Assembly (NCBI GenBank): GCA_937900305.1
Contig: CALCCV010000648.1
Coordinates: 1-7,199 of the forward strand
Length of the DNA stretch: 7,199 bases
DNA from: an uncultured Pseudobdellovibrionaceae bacterium
Lineage (GTDB): Bacteria; Bdellovibrionota; Bdellovibrionia; Bdellovibrionales; Bdellovibrionaceae
Reading direction: 5' to 3'
A program made the translations under genes and the position numbers. Under the pieces are notes generated by a model. That model was not told the DNA's origin. It ran no database searches and saw only the letters and a program-made list of their open reading frames with translations. This document shows, piece after piece, positions 1-7,100 of this stretch (its first letter is position 1; every line of letters starts with the position of its first letter).

Positions 1-56
1 GAGCCGCCGCGGAGGATGACGGCGTTGCCGGACTTCAGCCCCAGGGCGGCGGCATC
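1..56 (-). pseudogene. proA: Fragment of gamma-glutamyl phosphate reductase (ProA), continues beyond left edge
   Basis: Read on the minus strand toward position 1, codons from 56 downward give DAAALGLKSGNAVILRGGS. This closely matches the conserved nucleotide-binding and active-region core of ProA, the NADPH-dependent enzyme that makes glutamate-5-semialdehyde in proline synthesis; the family consensus has VDAAALxLKSGNAVILRGGSEA at this place. In the same frame upstream, the residues are LKRISDLH and not the expected SRPNVT-type sequence, and no start codon or ribosome binding site precedes the match, so roughly the first 120 residues of a normal ProA are absent. The codons are strongly G/C-ending (GCC, CTG, GGC, ATC, CTC, CGC), unlike the neighbouring genes. 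It is either a truncated remnant or the edge of a misjoined contig. The identification rests on only 19 residues; what lies left of position 1 cannot be seen. Confidence 0.6.
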
Positions 57-90
57 GTGCAGGTCACTTATCCGTTTAAGTTTAGCCCGA

Positions 91-678
91 TCAAATAGGG
101 TCGGGGAGTTCAGACGTCAAACCACGCCAACGGTCTGCGCCAAGCTCGGCCTCGTTCCAGGTTTTTCCATCGCTGAGCCAAGCTTCTTCTTCTGTTTTGC
201 AACTCTGACCGTCGCAAAAATAGACCCCGCTGGCATTATAGTTAAAAGAAGAAGTGTAATGTTGGCAATTGACCAGCAATTTTGATTTCTGGGTATTTAC
301 GCTCACGCGGCACCAACCGGCGTCGTTGACTTTTGCATACTTGGCCAAGTCGGGGTTTGCGGCCCCGGCTTGAACGGCAGCTGTGCATTCGATCATGACA
401 TCGCGATGAACCAGGCCTCCCATCCCCAAGATCACGTCATAAACTCCGTTGTCGTTCTTCGAGAGGATTCGGAAATGTTCACTGCCGCATTTTTTAGTCG
501 CCTCTACTCGCACCTTTCGATCTAAAGCTCCACCGGCTTGGTGTCCTGGGCCGAAATTTAAAGTGGTAGCGTCGACGGGAAAGATTTTGCCAACATTGCC
601 ATTTGCAACTTGATTGTCTTTGGCCTGGGCCATGGATGCGAAGTTGAGAAAAATTAGAATTGAAAGAGTTTTTTTCAT
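91..678 (-). CDS. Small exported cysteine-containing protein of unknown function
   Basis: This encodes 195 residues. The start ATG is preceded by AGGAG six bases upstream, a clear ribosome binding site. Residues 1-19 form a textbook Sec signal peptide: MKK, then a hydrophobic stretch (LSILIFLNFASM), then AQA with cleavage expected before KDNQ. There is no lipobox cysteine at the cleavage site, so the mature protein should be soluble in the periplasm or secreted. The mature chain holds six cysteines (KKCG, IECT, GWCR, VNCQ, YFCD, QSCK), an even number that suggests disulfides in an oxidising compartment. The middle part is rich in short alternating strands (VYDVILGMGG, CRVSVN, KLLVNCQ), suggesting a beta-rich fold. 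I recognise no family. It is transcribed divergently from the gene pair that starts at 915. No clear hairpin terminator is seen after its stop codon. Confidence 0.88.
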   Translation of the reverse strand: MKKTLSILIFLNFASMAQAKDNQVANGNVGKIFPVDATTLNFGPGHQAGGALDRKVRVEATKKCGSEHFRILSKNDNGVYDVILGMGGLVHRDVMIECTAAVQAGAANPDLAKYAKVNDAGWCRVSVNTQKSKLLVNCQHYTSSFNYNASGVYFCDGQSCKTEEEAWLSDGKTWNEAELGADRWRGLTSELPDPI

Positions 679-878
679 ATAATCTCCTGATTTCTTTTGG
701 GGTTAGGGTTAGCAGTTCGAGGTCTAAAATAACAAGCGCGACTGCGGATGAACAGAGCCTGCAATTGAATTTGTCCTCCGCGAGAGAACACCAACTGCTG
801 CGCTGTCTAGTATTTTGACACCTCGAGATCAGCTCAGCCGCGTGGCTTGGAAGCTGCTAAGTTCTGGCGAGGCACAAC

Positions 879-893
879 GCTTGCAAGCTTGCA
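879..893. promoter_or_regulatory. Overlapping palindromes upstream of the exported-protein/regulator operon
   Basis: The sequence GCTTGCAAGCTTGCA contains two overlapping perfect palindromes, GCTTGCAAGC (879-888) and TGCAAGCTTGCA (882-893). Equivalently, it is a direct repeat of GCTTGCA with 8-base periodicity. It lies 21 bases before the TTG start at 915 and just upstream of the ribosome binding site. That position and symmetry suit an operator for a dimeric HTH protein, and the downstream operon encodes one (1987-2838). That it is bound by this regulator is inference; a 12-base palindrome can also arise by chance. Confidence 0.35.
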
Positions 894-914
894 CTTGGGA
901 CGAGCGAGGTTTCT

Positions 915-1985
915 TTGAGAGAAAAACACATTCTAGGCTCAAAACAAATTGCCCTGATTCTTTTCACTGTTTCGTTGCTCTGTGAAATTTCTTTTTCGGG
1001 GAGCAGCCCCTTGCCAGACCGGCGATCTCCAGCTTGGACCTCACAAAGGCACACTCTCGATTTGCAGCTGAAAAAAAATCAATTCCCCTGCGAAACCGCG
1101 AATGAAAATGACTTTCGTGAAATGGCGGCGCCGATTTATCGAGGCCTGTTGTTGCTCGAGAGCTCGGGAGTTTTGGGGAACCAGACGGCGAGATACTTTG
1201 CGGCTTCCGATCGAATTTCCCAATTGAATGAAATCAACTTTGATCAGAACTGCTGGCTGAGCCGGCAACGTCTGGACCAATTTCAACTTCCCGGCCACTT
1301 GATGCCTCGAGAAGCCGCGTATTTTGAAAGAGATGAAAATGGAAAACGAACCGTTTTTCTGCAAATGCAAGAGGCCGAAGATTTAAAAAGTGAATTTACT
1401 CCCTACCTGCTTGCCCACGAAATTGAAGGCCTAACTCTTGGACGAGATCGACAATATGCTACGTCCATACTCATGAAGTTGATTTTGGACAGCTCAATTG
1501 AGACAGATCGTGAGAAATCAAAAAAGGAACTAAATTTTTTCAGCCGAGCGGTGGCCGAGCTGTCGTTGACCAGCGCTCGCCGGCAAAGTCCCTCTCGGAT
1601 GATCGCCGGAGGAAAACCTCGGGGTGACGGAATCAGTATTGGCGGCGGCGGAGATCTCTTTGAACTTTCGGAAAAATATTATTTACTGAGAGCGTTGTTG
1701 GCGTCACAAAAGTCCCTTCACCTAACTGACACAGATTTATTTTTGGCATTTATAAAACTGCTAGATTATCCGGTCACACACACAGAGTATGGAGCGACAT
1801 CGGCGGCGATCCGCTCTGGCCAGACCATCGAGACCGTTCGAATTTTCGGGGGTCCAGGAACAGCCATAGTCTTCGAAAAAGGTGTTCTGGATGATTTTGG
1901 TCGCACGCCATCGGGCCGATTGGACGACGCCGCCCGCGTTCAGTTTTTACGAGAAGATTTTTTACCTCGGCTTGCGGGAGAGTAG
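915..1985 (+). CDS. Exported protein of unknown function, first gene of a pair with a TIGR02147 regulator
   Basis: This encodes 356 residues from a TTG start. The start is supported by a GCGAGG ribosome binding site 5 bases upstream and because it places a signal sequence at the N-terminus: charged MREKHILGSKQ, then hydrophobic IALILFTVSLL, with likely cleavage near SFSG/SS. An in-frame TAA at 858-860 limits any extension, and the next methionine (REMAAP) would remove the signal. The mature chain contains two cysteines (FPCET, QNCWL). Residues 166-172 read LAHEIEG, and H168-E169 resemble the first half of a zinc-protease HExxH motif, but the second histidine is missing, so I do not call it a peptidase. 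A glycine patch (SIGGGGD) lies near residue 243. The C-terminal third is mixed helix and strand. The family is not recognised. Its stop codon is one base from the start of the next gene, so the two are almost certainly one transcript. Confidence 0.85.
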   Translation: MREKHILGSKQIALILFTVSLLCEISFSGSSPLPDRRSPAWTSQRHTLDLQLKKNQFPCETANENDFREMAAPIYRGLLLLESSGVLGNQTARYFAASDRISQLNEINFDQNCWLSRQRLDQFQLPGHLMPREAAYFERDENGKRTVFLQMQEAEDLKSEFTPYLLAHEIEGLTLGRDRQYATSILMKLILDSSIETDREKSKKELNFFSRAVAELSLTSARRQSPSRMIAGGKPRGDGISIGGGGDLFELSEKYYLLRALLASQKSLHLTDTDLFLAFIKLLDYPVTHTEYGATSAAIRSGQTIETVRIFGGPGTAIVFEKGVLDDFGRTPSGRLDDAARVQFLREDFLPRLAGE

Positions 1986-1986
1986 T

Positions 1987-2838
1987 ATGGCTTCAAACTT
2001 TTCAGAGACTCTGATGCACTATTGGACTCGTAAAAAAAGTGAGCGCGAAGGATTCTCGCTAAGATCGGCGGCCAAAAAACTGAAAATGTCGCCAGGATTT
2101 TTGAGCGACGTTTTGCGTGGCAACAAAAGGCCATCACCGGTTGTTTTGAGTAAAATCATCGCATTTCTGGAAGTCGAGCAAGAGCGCGTCGGATCCATTT
2201 GGTCAAAGGCGATTCGGGAGTACGGATTTGAAGAGGGAGTGGCAGCGAGCGCCGAACTCAAAACCCTTGGGATTGATGAACGCCCAATACATTCACTAGA
2301 TTCTTGGATTCCTGAAGACCGAAAGAAAATGACCGTAGTCAGACAGTGGTTCTATTTGGCCATTATGCAGTGTCTCCGATTGCAGTCCTACGACGGCACC
2401 AACAGGTCTTTGGCGAAAATGTTAAAAATTTCTGAAACCTCAGTGAGTGTTGCGCTGAATGATCTTCAGCTCGGTGGGCTTGTCGAAGTCGACGAAAATG
2501 GCTTTTACCGCAAATCTAGCTTGCGAATTCGATTCTCAGACACAGTTTCGAAACCTGAAATTCGAAAACTTCATGGCCAATTTCTCGACAAAGCAAAGGC
2601 CGTCCTCGAAAATGACACCGATCCTGAAAGTTTTCAAAAGCGGCTCATAACTGGTATCACCCTATCAACATCTAGCGATCAGATTGAATGGGCGAAAGCT
2701 AAGCTGGCTGAGTGTCTCCACGAAATTGCGAACGCGATCGGTGTTGTCAATGAAAAGCCCACGCACGTGTATCAGCTGGCCTTGCAATTTTTCCCACTGG
2801 CTGAACCAGAAAATTTGCAGTCGCCGTTGAAAAAATAG
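1987..2838 (+). CDS. TIGR02147 family DNA-binding protein
   Basis: This encodes 283 residues. The ATG at 1987 is chosen because GGGAG sits 6 bases upstream and the protein then begins directly with the family's N-terminal helix; an in-frame ATG at 1882 adds 35 residues that merely overlap the previous gene. Residues 25-60 form a helix-turn-helix (SLRSAAKKLKMSPGFLSDVL, then RGNKRPSP), followed by a dimerisation-like stretch. The central part has the family's W-x-P...WF motif (SWIPED, VVRQWFYLAIMQCLRL) before a second winged-helix region at about 139-178 (RSLAKMLKISETSVSVALND, LGGLVEVDENG). The C-terminal end shows the usual VYQLALQFFPL strand. Length and domain order match TIGR02147/DUF4423 proteins, which are abundant in Bdellovibrio and Fibrobacter and largely uncharacterised. 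It has no signal peptide and should act in the cytoplasm. The one-base spacing after the exported-protein gene suggests translational coupling and that it controls its own operon or senses a related envelope state; that role is inference. Confidence 0.92.
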   Translation: MASNFSETLMHYWTRKKSEREGFSLRSAAKKLKMSPGFLSDVLRGNKRPSPVVLSKIIAFLEVEQERVGSIWSKAIREYGFEEGVAASAELKTLGIDERPIHSLDSWIPEDRKKMTVVRQWFYLAIMQCLRLQSYDGTNRSLAKMLKISETSVSVALNDLQLGGLVEVDENGFYRKSSLRIRFSDTVSKPEIRKLHGQFLDKAKAVLENDTDPESFQKRLITGITLSTSSDQIEWAKAKLAECLHEIANAIGVVNEKPTHVYQLALQFFPLAEPENLQSPLKK

Positions 2839-2841
2839 TGT

Positions 2842-2875
2842 CTCTTCGGCGGCTGAGCTGAAAGTCGCCGAAGAG
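2842..2875. terminator. Hairpin terminator between convergent genes
   Basis: CTCTTCGGCGGCT (2842-2854) pairs with AGTCGCCGAAGAG (2863-2875). This gives a 13-bp stem with one G-U pair and an 8-base loop, placed 3 bases after the regulator stop codon and 7 bases before the stop of the convergent gene. On the minus strand the stem is followed within five bases by TATTTTTT, which is the complement of the last Lys codons of the regulator gene, so it should work as an intrinsic terminator for the minus-strand gene. In the plus direction there is no T tract, so termination there would be weaker or depend on other factors. Confidence 0.7.
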
Positions 2876-2882
2876 TGAACTC

Positions 2883-3365
2883 TTAAGGCTGAGGACGCTT
2901 ATCGTAGCTGATAGGATTTACCACGCACTTACCAACGGAAACATTTTCTCCTTCAGAAGAAATCGCGTAATTATAATCTGCAATGTCACGAGTCAATCGC
3001 AACTCCGCCGGAGCACCATCGATTCCATCCATTGATAAACTTGAGCGAATCAATTGGAGTGAATCATCGGCCGTTGACGACGACCCAATAGCGTTAAAGG
3101 GGATTGCGTCAATCATCGCTAGGTAACCACTCTCGGAGAAAGACAGATCTCCAATTAAAAGCGTCAACGGGAGTTCACTTTCGCGTTCTCCCACGACGCG
3201 TTCTACGTGATCGGCGTAAACATAGAATTTGGAATTTTGTCGGCTCACACAATCAAGCTGAAGATGAACGTCATACCCCCTGCCGCAATGAGATGTATAG
3301 GCTTGACCAACTACGGGCATTAACAACAGGTTCGAACAAATGAGCAGTTTCGTTGTAAATTTCAT
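2883..3365 (-). CDS. Small exported protein of unknown function
   Basis: This encodes 160 residues. AAGGAAT lies 8 bases before the ATG. Residues 1-22 are a Sec signal peptide: MKFTTK, a hydrophobic stretch (LLICSNLLLMPVV), then GQA with cleavage expected before YTSH. The cysteine in the signal (LLICSN) is too early and in the wrong context for a lipobox. The mature protein has three cysteines (SHCGRG, LDCVSR, GKCVVN), alternating hydrophobic and polar residues (SKFYVYADHVERVV, LPLTLLIGDLSF), and ends in a short basic/proline tail (KRPQP). This suggests a small beta-rich periplasmic or secreted protein. I recognise no family. It is a single gene, convergent with the regulator at 1987-2838 and sharing the hairpin between them. 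A candidate promoter lies directly upstream, so it is probably transcribed on its own and not with the decayed gene behind it. Confidence 0.85.
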   Translation of the reverse strand: MKFTTKLLICSNLLLMPVVGQAYTSHCGRGYDVHLQLDCVSRQNSKFYVYADHVERVVGERESELPLTLLIGDLSFSESGYLAMIDAIPFNAIGSSSTADDSLQLIRSSLSMDGIDGAPAELRLTRDIADYNYAISSEGENVSVGKCVVNPISYDKRPQP

Positions 3366-3389
3366 AAAAATGGATTCCTTGTGAAGGGG

Positions 3390-3419
3390 TTTATAGTGAA
3401 TATTCTATTAAATTATTAA
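3390..3419 (-). promoter_or_regulatory. Candidate sigma70-type promoter for the gene at 2883-3365
   Basis: On the minus strand TTAATA (3414-3419) and TATAAA (3390-3395) are separated by 18 bases in an AT-rich stretch. The -10 box matches five of six consensus bases and the -35 box four of six. Transcription would begin near 3383, giving a short leader of about 20 bases before the ATG. It is a by-eye match in AT-rich DNA, so support is modest. Confidence 0.35.
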
Positions 3420-3464
3420 CTCCTTAGTGTGTCCCGTGGGAATACATTTGAACCGGAAAGAATA

Positions 3465-4168
3465 TTAGGATTTGTTTGGATTCTCGACTTTTTCATTAGC
3501 AGATTGATTCGGGTTGGCGATTTTCTCAGGTGATTTTGATCCCGGTCATTGACGAGTCTTCGAACTGTGAATGGCGTATTGAAGAGGTGCATGATTTGGT
3601 TGCGCAGATAGTAGATCTTGCAAAGAAAAAACACACTTGAGTTCGGAATCGCTTTTTGACATAGTGAGCCGCTCTCACTGTTGCAGATTTCCGCCACCAA
3701 ACCACCAAATCCGAAGCACGGGTGGTTAACTTGAAAAGTTTCTTTGAAACGTCAGACTCCAATTGTTTTTCTTTTAAACACTTGGAAATCTTTGTAAGCT
3801 CTTCTTGATTCGAGTAACTTTTTAAAAAATCATTATGATTGGTAAAATCTTGCTTTGCTTCTTCGTCACGCCTGAACCATTGAAATTGCCGAAGCTCAAG
3901 ATGTTTGAATTTTATGAAGACTTGCCGAGATATATTCGAGATCCCGAAAAAATTCCAAAACTTTGCCATTCAGATCCTGCCCATCGGGTTTGAGTTCTTT
4001 TTTAAGCTCATCCATTTTGCCATTCGACTCTTGAGGGGATTTTCGGAATGCCAGCCAACAGGGTGATATTAAACGAGCCTCTCCACTCATCTCGTGATAA
4101 TTGACCATATGAAAAATAAGACGTTGAGCTAAAAAGACGTGCTTTGCTGCATCGGAGTGAAATTGCAT
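3465..4168 (-). pseudogene. Decayed gene in several frames, with a HEPN-like R-N-x3-H motif
   Basis: There is no single intact frame, but protein-like segments follow one another on the minus strand. Frame 1 (4168 to about 3900) starts at an ATG with GGAG 4 bases upstream and reads MQFHSDAAKHVFLAQRLIFH, later LEFFRDLEYISASLHK. A second frame (about 3920-3720) gives polar, helical sequence such as RRDEEAKQDFTNHNDFLKSY and KISKCLKEKQLESDVSKKLF. The first frame then resumes (3751-3416) with HPCFGFGGLVAEICNSESGS and SSVFFLCKIYYLRNQIMHLF. A third frame (3545-3465) gives an acidic/polar tail, SPEKIANPNQSANEKVENPN, and a stop. Joined, this is about 230 residues. R (3602-3604) and H (3587-3589) in LRNQIMH, after a hydrophobic helix, fit the R-polar-x3-H signature of HEPN domains, found in RNase toxins and defence proteins; that assignment is tentative. 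It begins 11 bases after the LamG gene stop. Alternatives are sequencing errors in an intact gene, or separate small genes of 90 and 147 residues. Confidence 0.5.
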
Positions 4169-4179
4169 TCAGCTCCGGC

Positions 4180-7100
4180 CTAAAATCGATTTACCGATAC
4201 CGCAGGTGCGCTGATGTTGCAGCTATTGGCCGCGTTCGTTCCTGGATAGGATCTGACCATCAAGGTGCAAGGCGCACTCGAGCAAGTGAAAGCGCTAAGC
4301 CCGGCCGTGATCTGCGCTTGAGTACTGGCTGTAGAATAAGTTCCAGCCGTAGCGGTTACCCAGGCGCTGCCGTTATAGTATTGATATGTTGAACCGCCAT
4401 CTTTTGAGAGTTGGTATTTTACAGGATAGCTCGCATCTGCAGCACAGGTTCCCGAAACCGTAAAACTCAAAGAGGAGATTGTGGTGTAAAATGAAGTGCC
4501 CGTTGCCGATGTGATATAAGGCGCGGGACTGAGCTCTGCCGTTGGGGTCACCGAAGTGATGTCAGGCATGCAAGGAGTGACTGCACTTGAGCCATCCAAG
4601 CAAAGATTGTTCACGTCATCTGATTCCATAAGCGCGCGGTATTGAAAATATCTTGCAGGCGTTGGCGCAAATGTCCAACTCGCCACTGCAGCAATCCATT
4701 TGCTGAAGTCCAAAAGTGGTGCGGTCAGGTTGATGACACCTGATCCATCTCCTGTTGAAGCGACGGCCGCCATATTATGGAGTTCAGAGAACCAACTCGA
4801 CGCCGTTTTATCGGGACCAATCCAATCCGCATCTGTTTTATCCGAGCAGTCAGATTGAGTGCAGGTGCGGAATTGGAATTTGTTGCGATTGGCGCCGCGG
4901 CGGTAGAGTTCTAAAACGTCAGCTGAGGTCAGTGACCGACTCCAAAGACCTACCTCATCAATCACACCATTCATGTAAGTTCCGGCACAAGATGAACTGC
5001 AGCCAACTCTGAAAACTCCCGAGCCTGAGCTTAGCGCCCCTGTTTGCGACGTCGATGTAGCAACGACTACGCCATCTCGCCAAATTCGAACAAAAGAACC
5101 GTCATAAGTAAAACCGACATGATGCCATTGGTCCCAGTCATAGTAGGCGGACGATGTTATGACAATTTTCCAGGTTCCACCATTGCTCAAATGAACTCTT
5201 ATTTCGCCCGTTGATAAAAGATAGAGGTCAAAAACACCGCTGGCGACGTTCAATTTATTTATTAAACCTACGTTCGCGCCAAAAGGTGGATTTAGATTGT
5301 TCTTCACCCATCCAAATACGCTCATTGTGGCGATCGCACCGAGATCATAAGCAGCGGTTTGAATTCTACCATTTGTTCCATTGAGATTGGCTCCGCCATT
5401 GAACTTTCCTGCCGTGCTTGTGACTGTTCCAGTCCCAGAGGTGCCGGGGTGGCTCTTGCCGGAACCATCTATGGCATTGTATGTTGGATTGACCCAAGAA
5501 GATTCATTCAAATGCCACAAAAGCTCAAGATCCTGGCCAAGACTCGAAGAAATTCCTGTGTACTCTGCTGAAGTCTCGCTATCGGGTGCAGCGTCGGCAT
5601 TGATGTCGCCGGGGAGTTCTTTGAGATAGGGAATTGACGAAAGCCATTTGTGCTTTTTCCAACTCGAAGTCGCGGGTGCACTGAGAACTGGAGACAGATA
5701 GTGAGCGCTAAATTTTTGAGTTTGCCGCTCGTAAATTTGCAGTATATCTGAACCTGATAAGGCTCCATTCCAGATGGCAACTTCGTCAATGTGACCTGGA
5801 AAGAAGCCAAGCGGCCCGCTAACTAAACCTCGAGCGCCAATGGATAGTGGATAGGCTGATGTCGCAGGAAAATAAGGGCCGGTTGCAGTGAGTGTTCCCT
5901 GTTTTAAAATGCCATCGACATAGATATCGACCGAGTGGCTGGAACCGCTGGTGTCGCCTTTGACCACAGCGACTAAATAATGCCAGTTGCCGTCGTTGGC
6001 CGAAATGGTTGAAGCTCGAGAGCCGACATTTGAACTTGAACTATTTTTAAAGACAAAAGCTGGCTTCCCAGAGGCCATATAAAACATCCATCCCCTACTT
6101 ACACCTTCATTTCCTAAAAAGGTGATGTTTGCTGTAGACGTGGTTTTGACCCATGCGCTGACCGTAAAAAAGGTGTCTGCAAAACTGTAGACCGCATTCG
6201 TATTGGGAACTTTTATATATCCTGTCGTCCCGTCAAACAAATAGGATGTGCTGAGTTGACCAGTCTGCCCCGGCGTGACGGTTCCGAAAGACTGCCCCAG
6301 ATTGGTGTTGGTGCTATCACGAACATCTCCGGCGGTACCCGTTAACACGGACTCATTTAAACTCCAATTCCCAACCAGGTTGCCCCAGTGTGGAGTCCAT
6401 GAGGAATCGAGTTCGGATTGGGAAGAGATTGGGTTTTGTCTGTTGTATACATATTTAACTTCGGCAGCCGTCAATGCTTTATCCAGAATTGCAACGTCAT
6501 CAATTTTTCCGTTTAAAAAGGTGGTCATACTGCCATTGTCGTAAGCTCCAATCGTCAGTGGAGCCGAGGTGGCTAAACACTCCAGACTTGCAGCAAAACC
6601 AACACTTTTTACCAGGAGACCGTCGACATAGAGATTTATATTTGTACCATCGGCAGTCATCACCAGATGATGCCAACTTGCCAGAGAGAGGCCTGTACTT
6701 GAAGAGGACGTCACAGTGCCAAGTGCCGTCGAGCGGGCATACATCGTCGGGTATCCCACCGTATTTGAAACTGAAAGTCGATAACAGGCGCCATTTCCGC
6801 CTGCCGTGGCTCGAGGTTTTGCCACAATTGAGAACGATGCTCCACTAGTAGCAGGATAACTGGACAGATTGACCCAAGCCATGATCGTTATGTTTGCCGG
6901 TTCATATTCGGTCCCAACATCAGGAACTTGCAGGTAATCCCCCGTGCCGTCGAAGGCAATTCCTGTGCCGACCTGTGCGGTTTGATGGGCCATCGCACCG
7001 GAAGTGTCCACAGAAATGGCATCTCGTGCTGCGAGAGTTCCCGTTGTCGCAGCGACCGTGGACCCGCTCGCAATGGTGCCAGCGCCATTGAGTTTCCAAT

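Noticed and set aside
16..285. Plus-strand open frame of 89 codons
   Set aside because: It has no ribosome binding site, arginine/serine-rich shadow-type composition, and lies antisense to the ProA fragment and the end of the exported-protein gene.
699..712. Telomere-like GGGGTTAGGGTTAG sequence
   Set aside because: There are only two TTAGGG-type units, in a short bacterial intergenic region; a chance match with no further repeats.
815..820. Perfect TTGACA -35 box for the operon at 915
   Set aside because: No acceptable -10 box lies 16-18 bases downstream (the sequence there is GC-rich), so a promoter cannot be supported from this hexamer alone.
915..1010. Lipoprotein signal in the 356-residue exported protein (cysteine in SLLCEIS)
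   Set aside because: The residues before the cysteine (S-L-L) do not fit a lipobox, which needs a small residue at -1; signal peptidase I cleavage is more likely.
1071..1078. Run of eight A residues within the exported-protein gene, possible phase-variation tract
   Set aside because: The run encodes lysines in an intact frame and is short; nothing else suggests switching, and there is no second strain to compare.
1882..1986. N-terminal extension of the TIGR02147 protein from an upstream ATG at 1882
   Set aside because: It lies wholly inside the previous gene, lacks a convincing ribosome binding site, and adds residues outside the family's normal start; ATG 1987 has GGGAG at proper spacing.
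3526..3969. 147-residue minus-strand frame as an independent gene
   Set aside because: It has an AGGA site, but its first 25 codons overlap a better protein-like frame and its last 50 residues overlap the frame with the R-N-x3-H motif; only the middle looks coding, so it is treated as part of the decayed gene.
4144..7091. Plus-strand frames of 65-124 codons antisense to the LamG gene
   Set aside because: They lie opposite a clearly coding frame with continuous domain signatures and have low-complexity or arginine-rich shadow translations.
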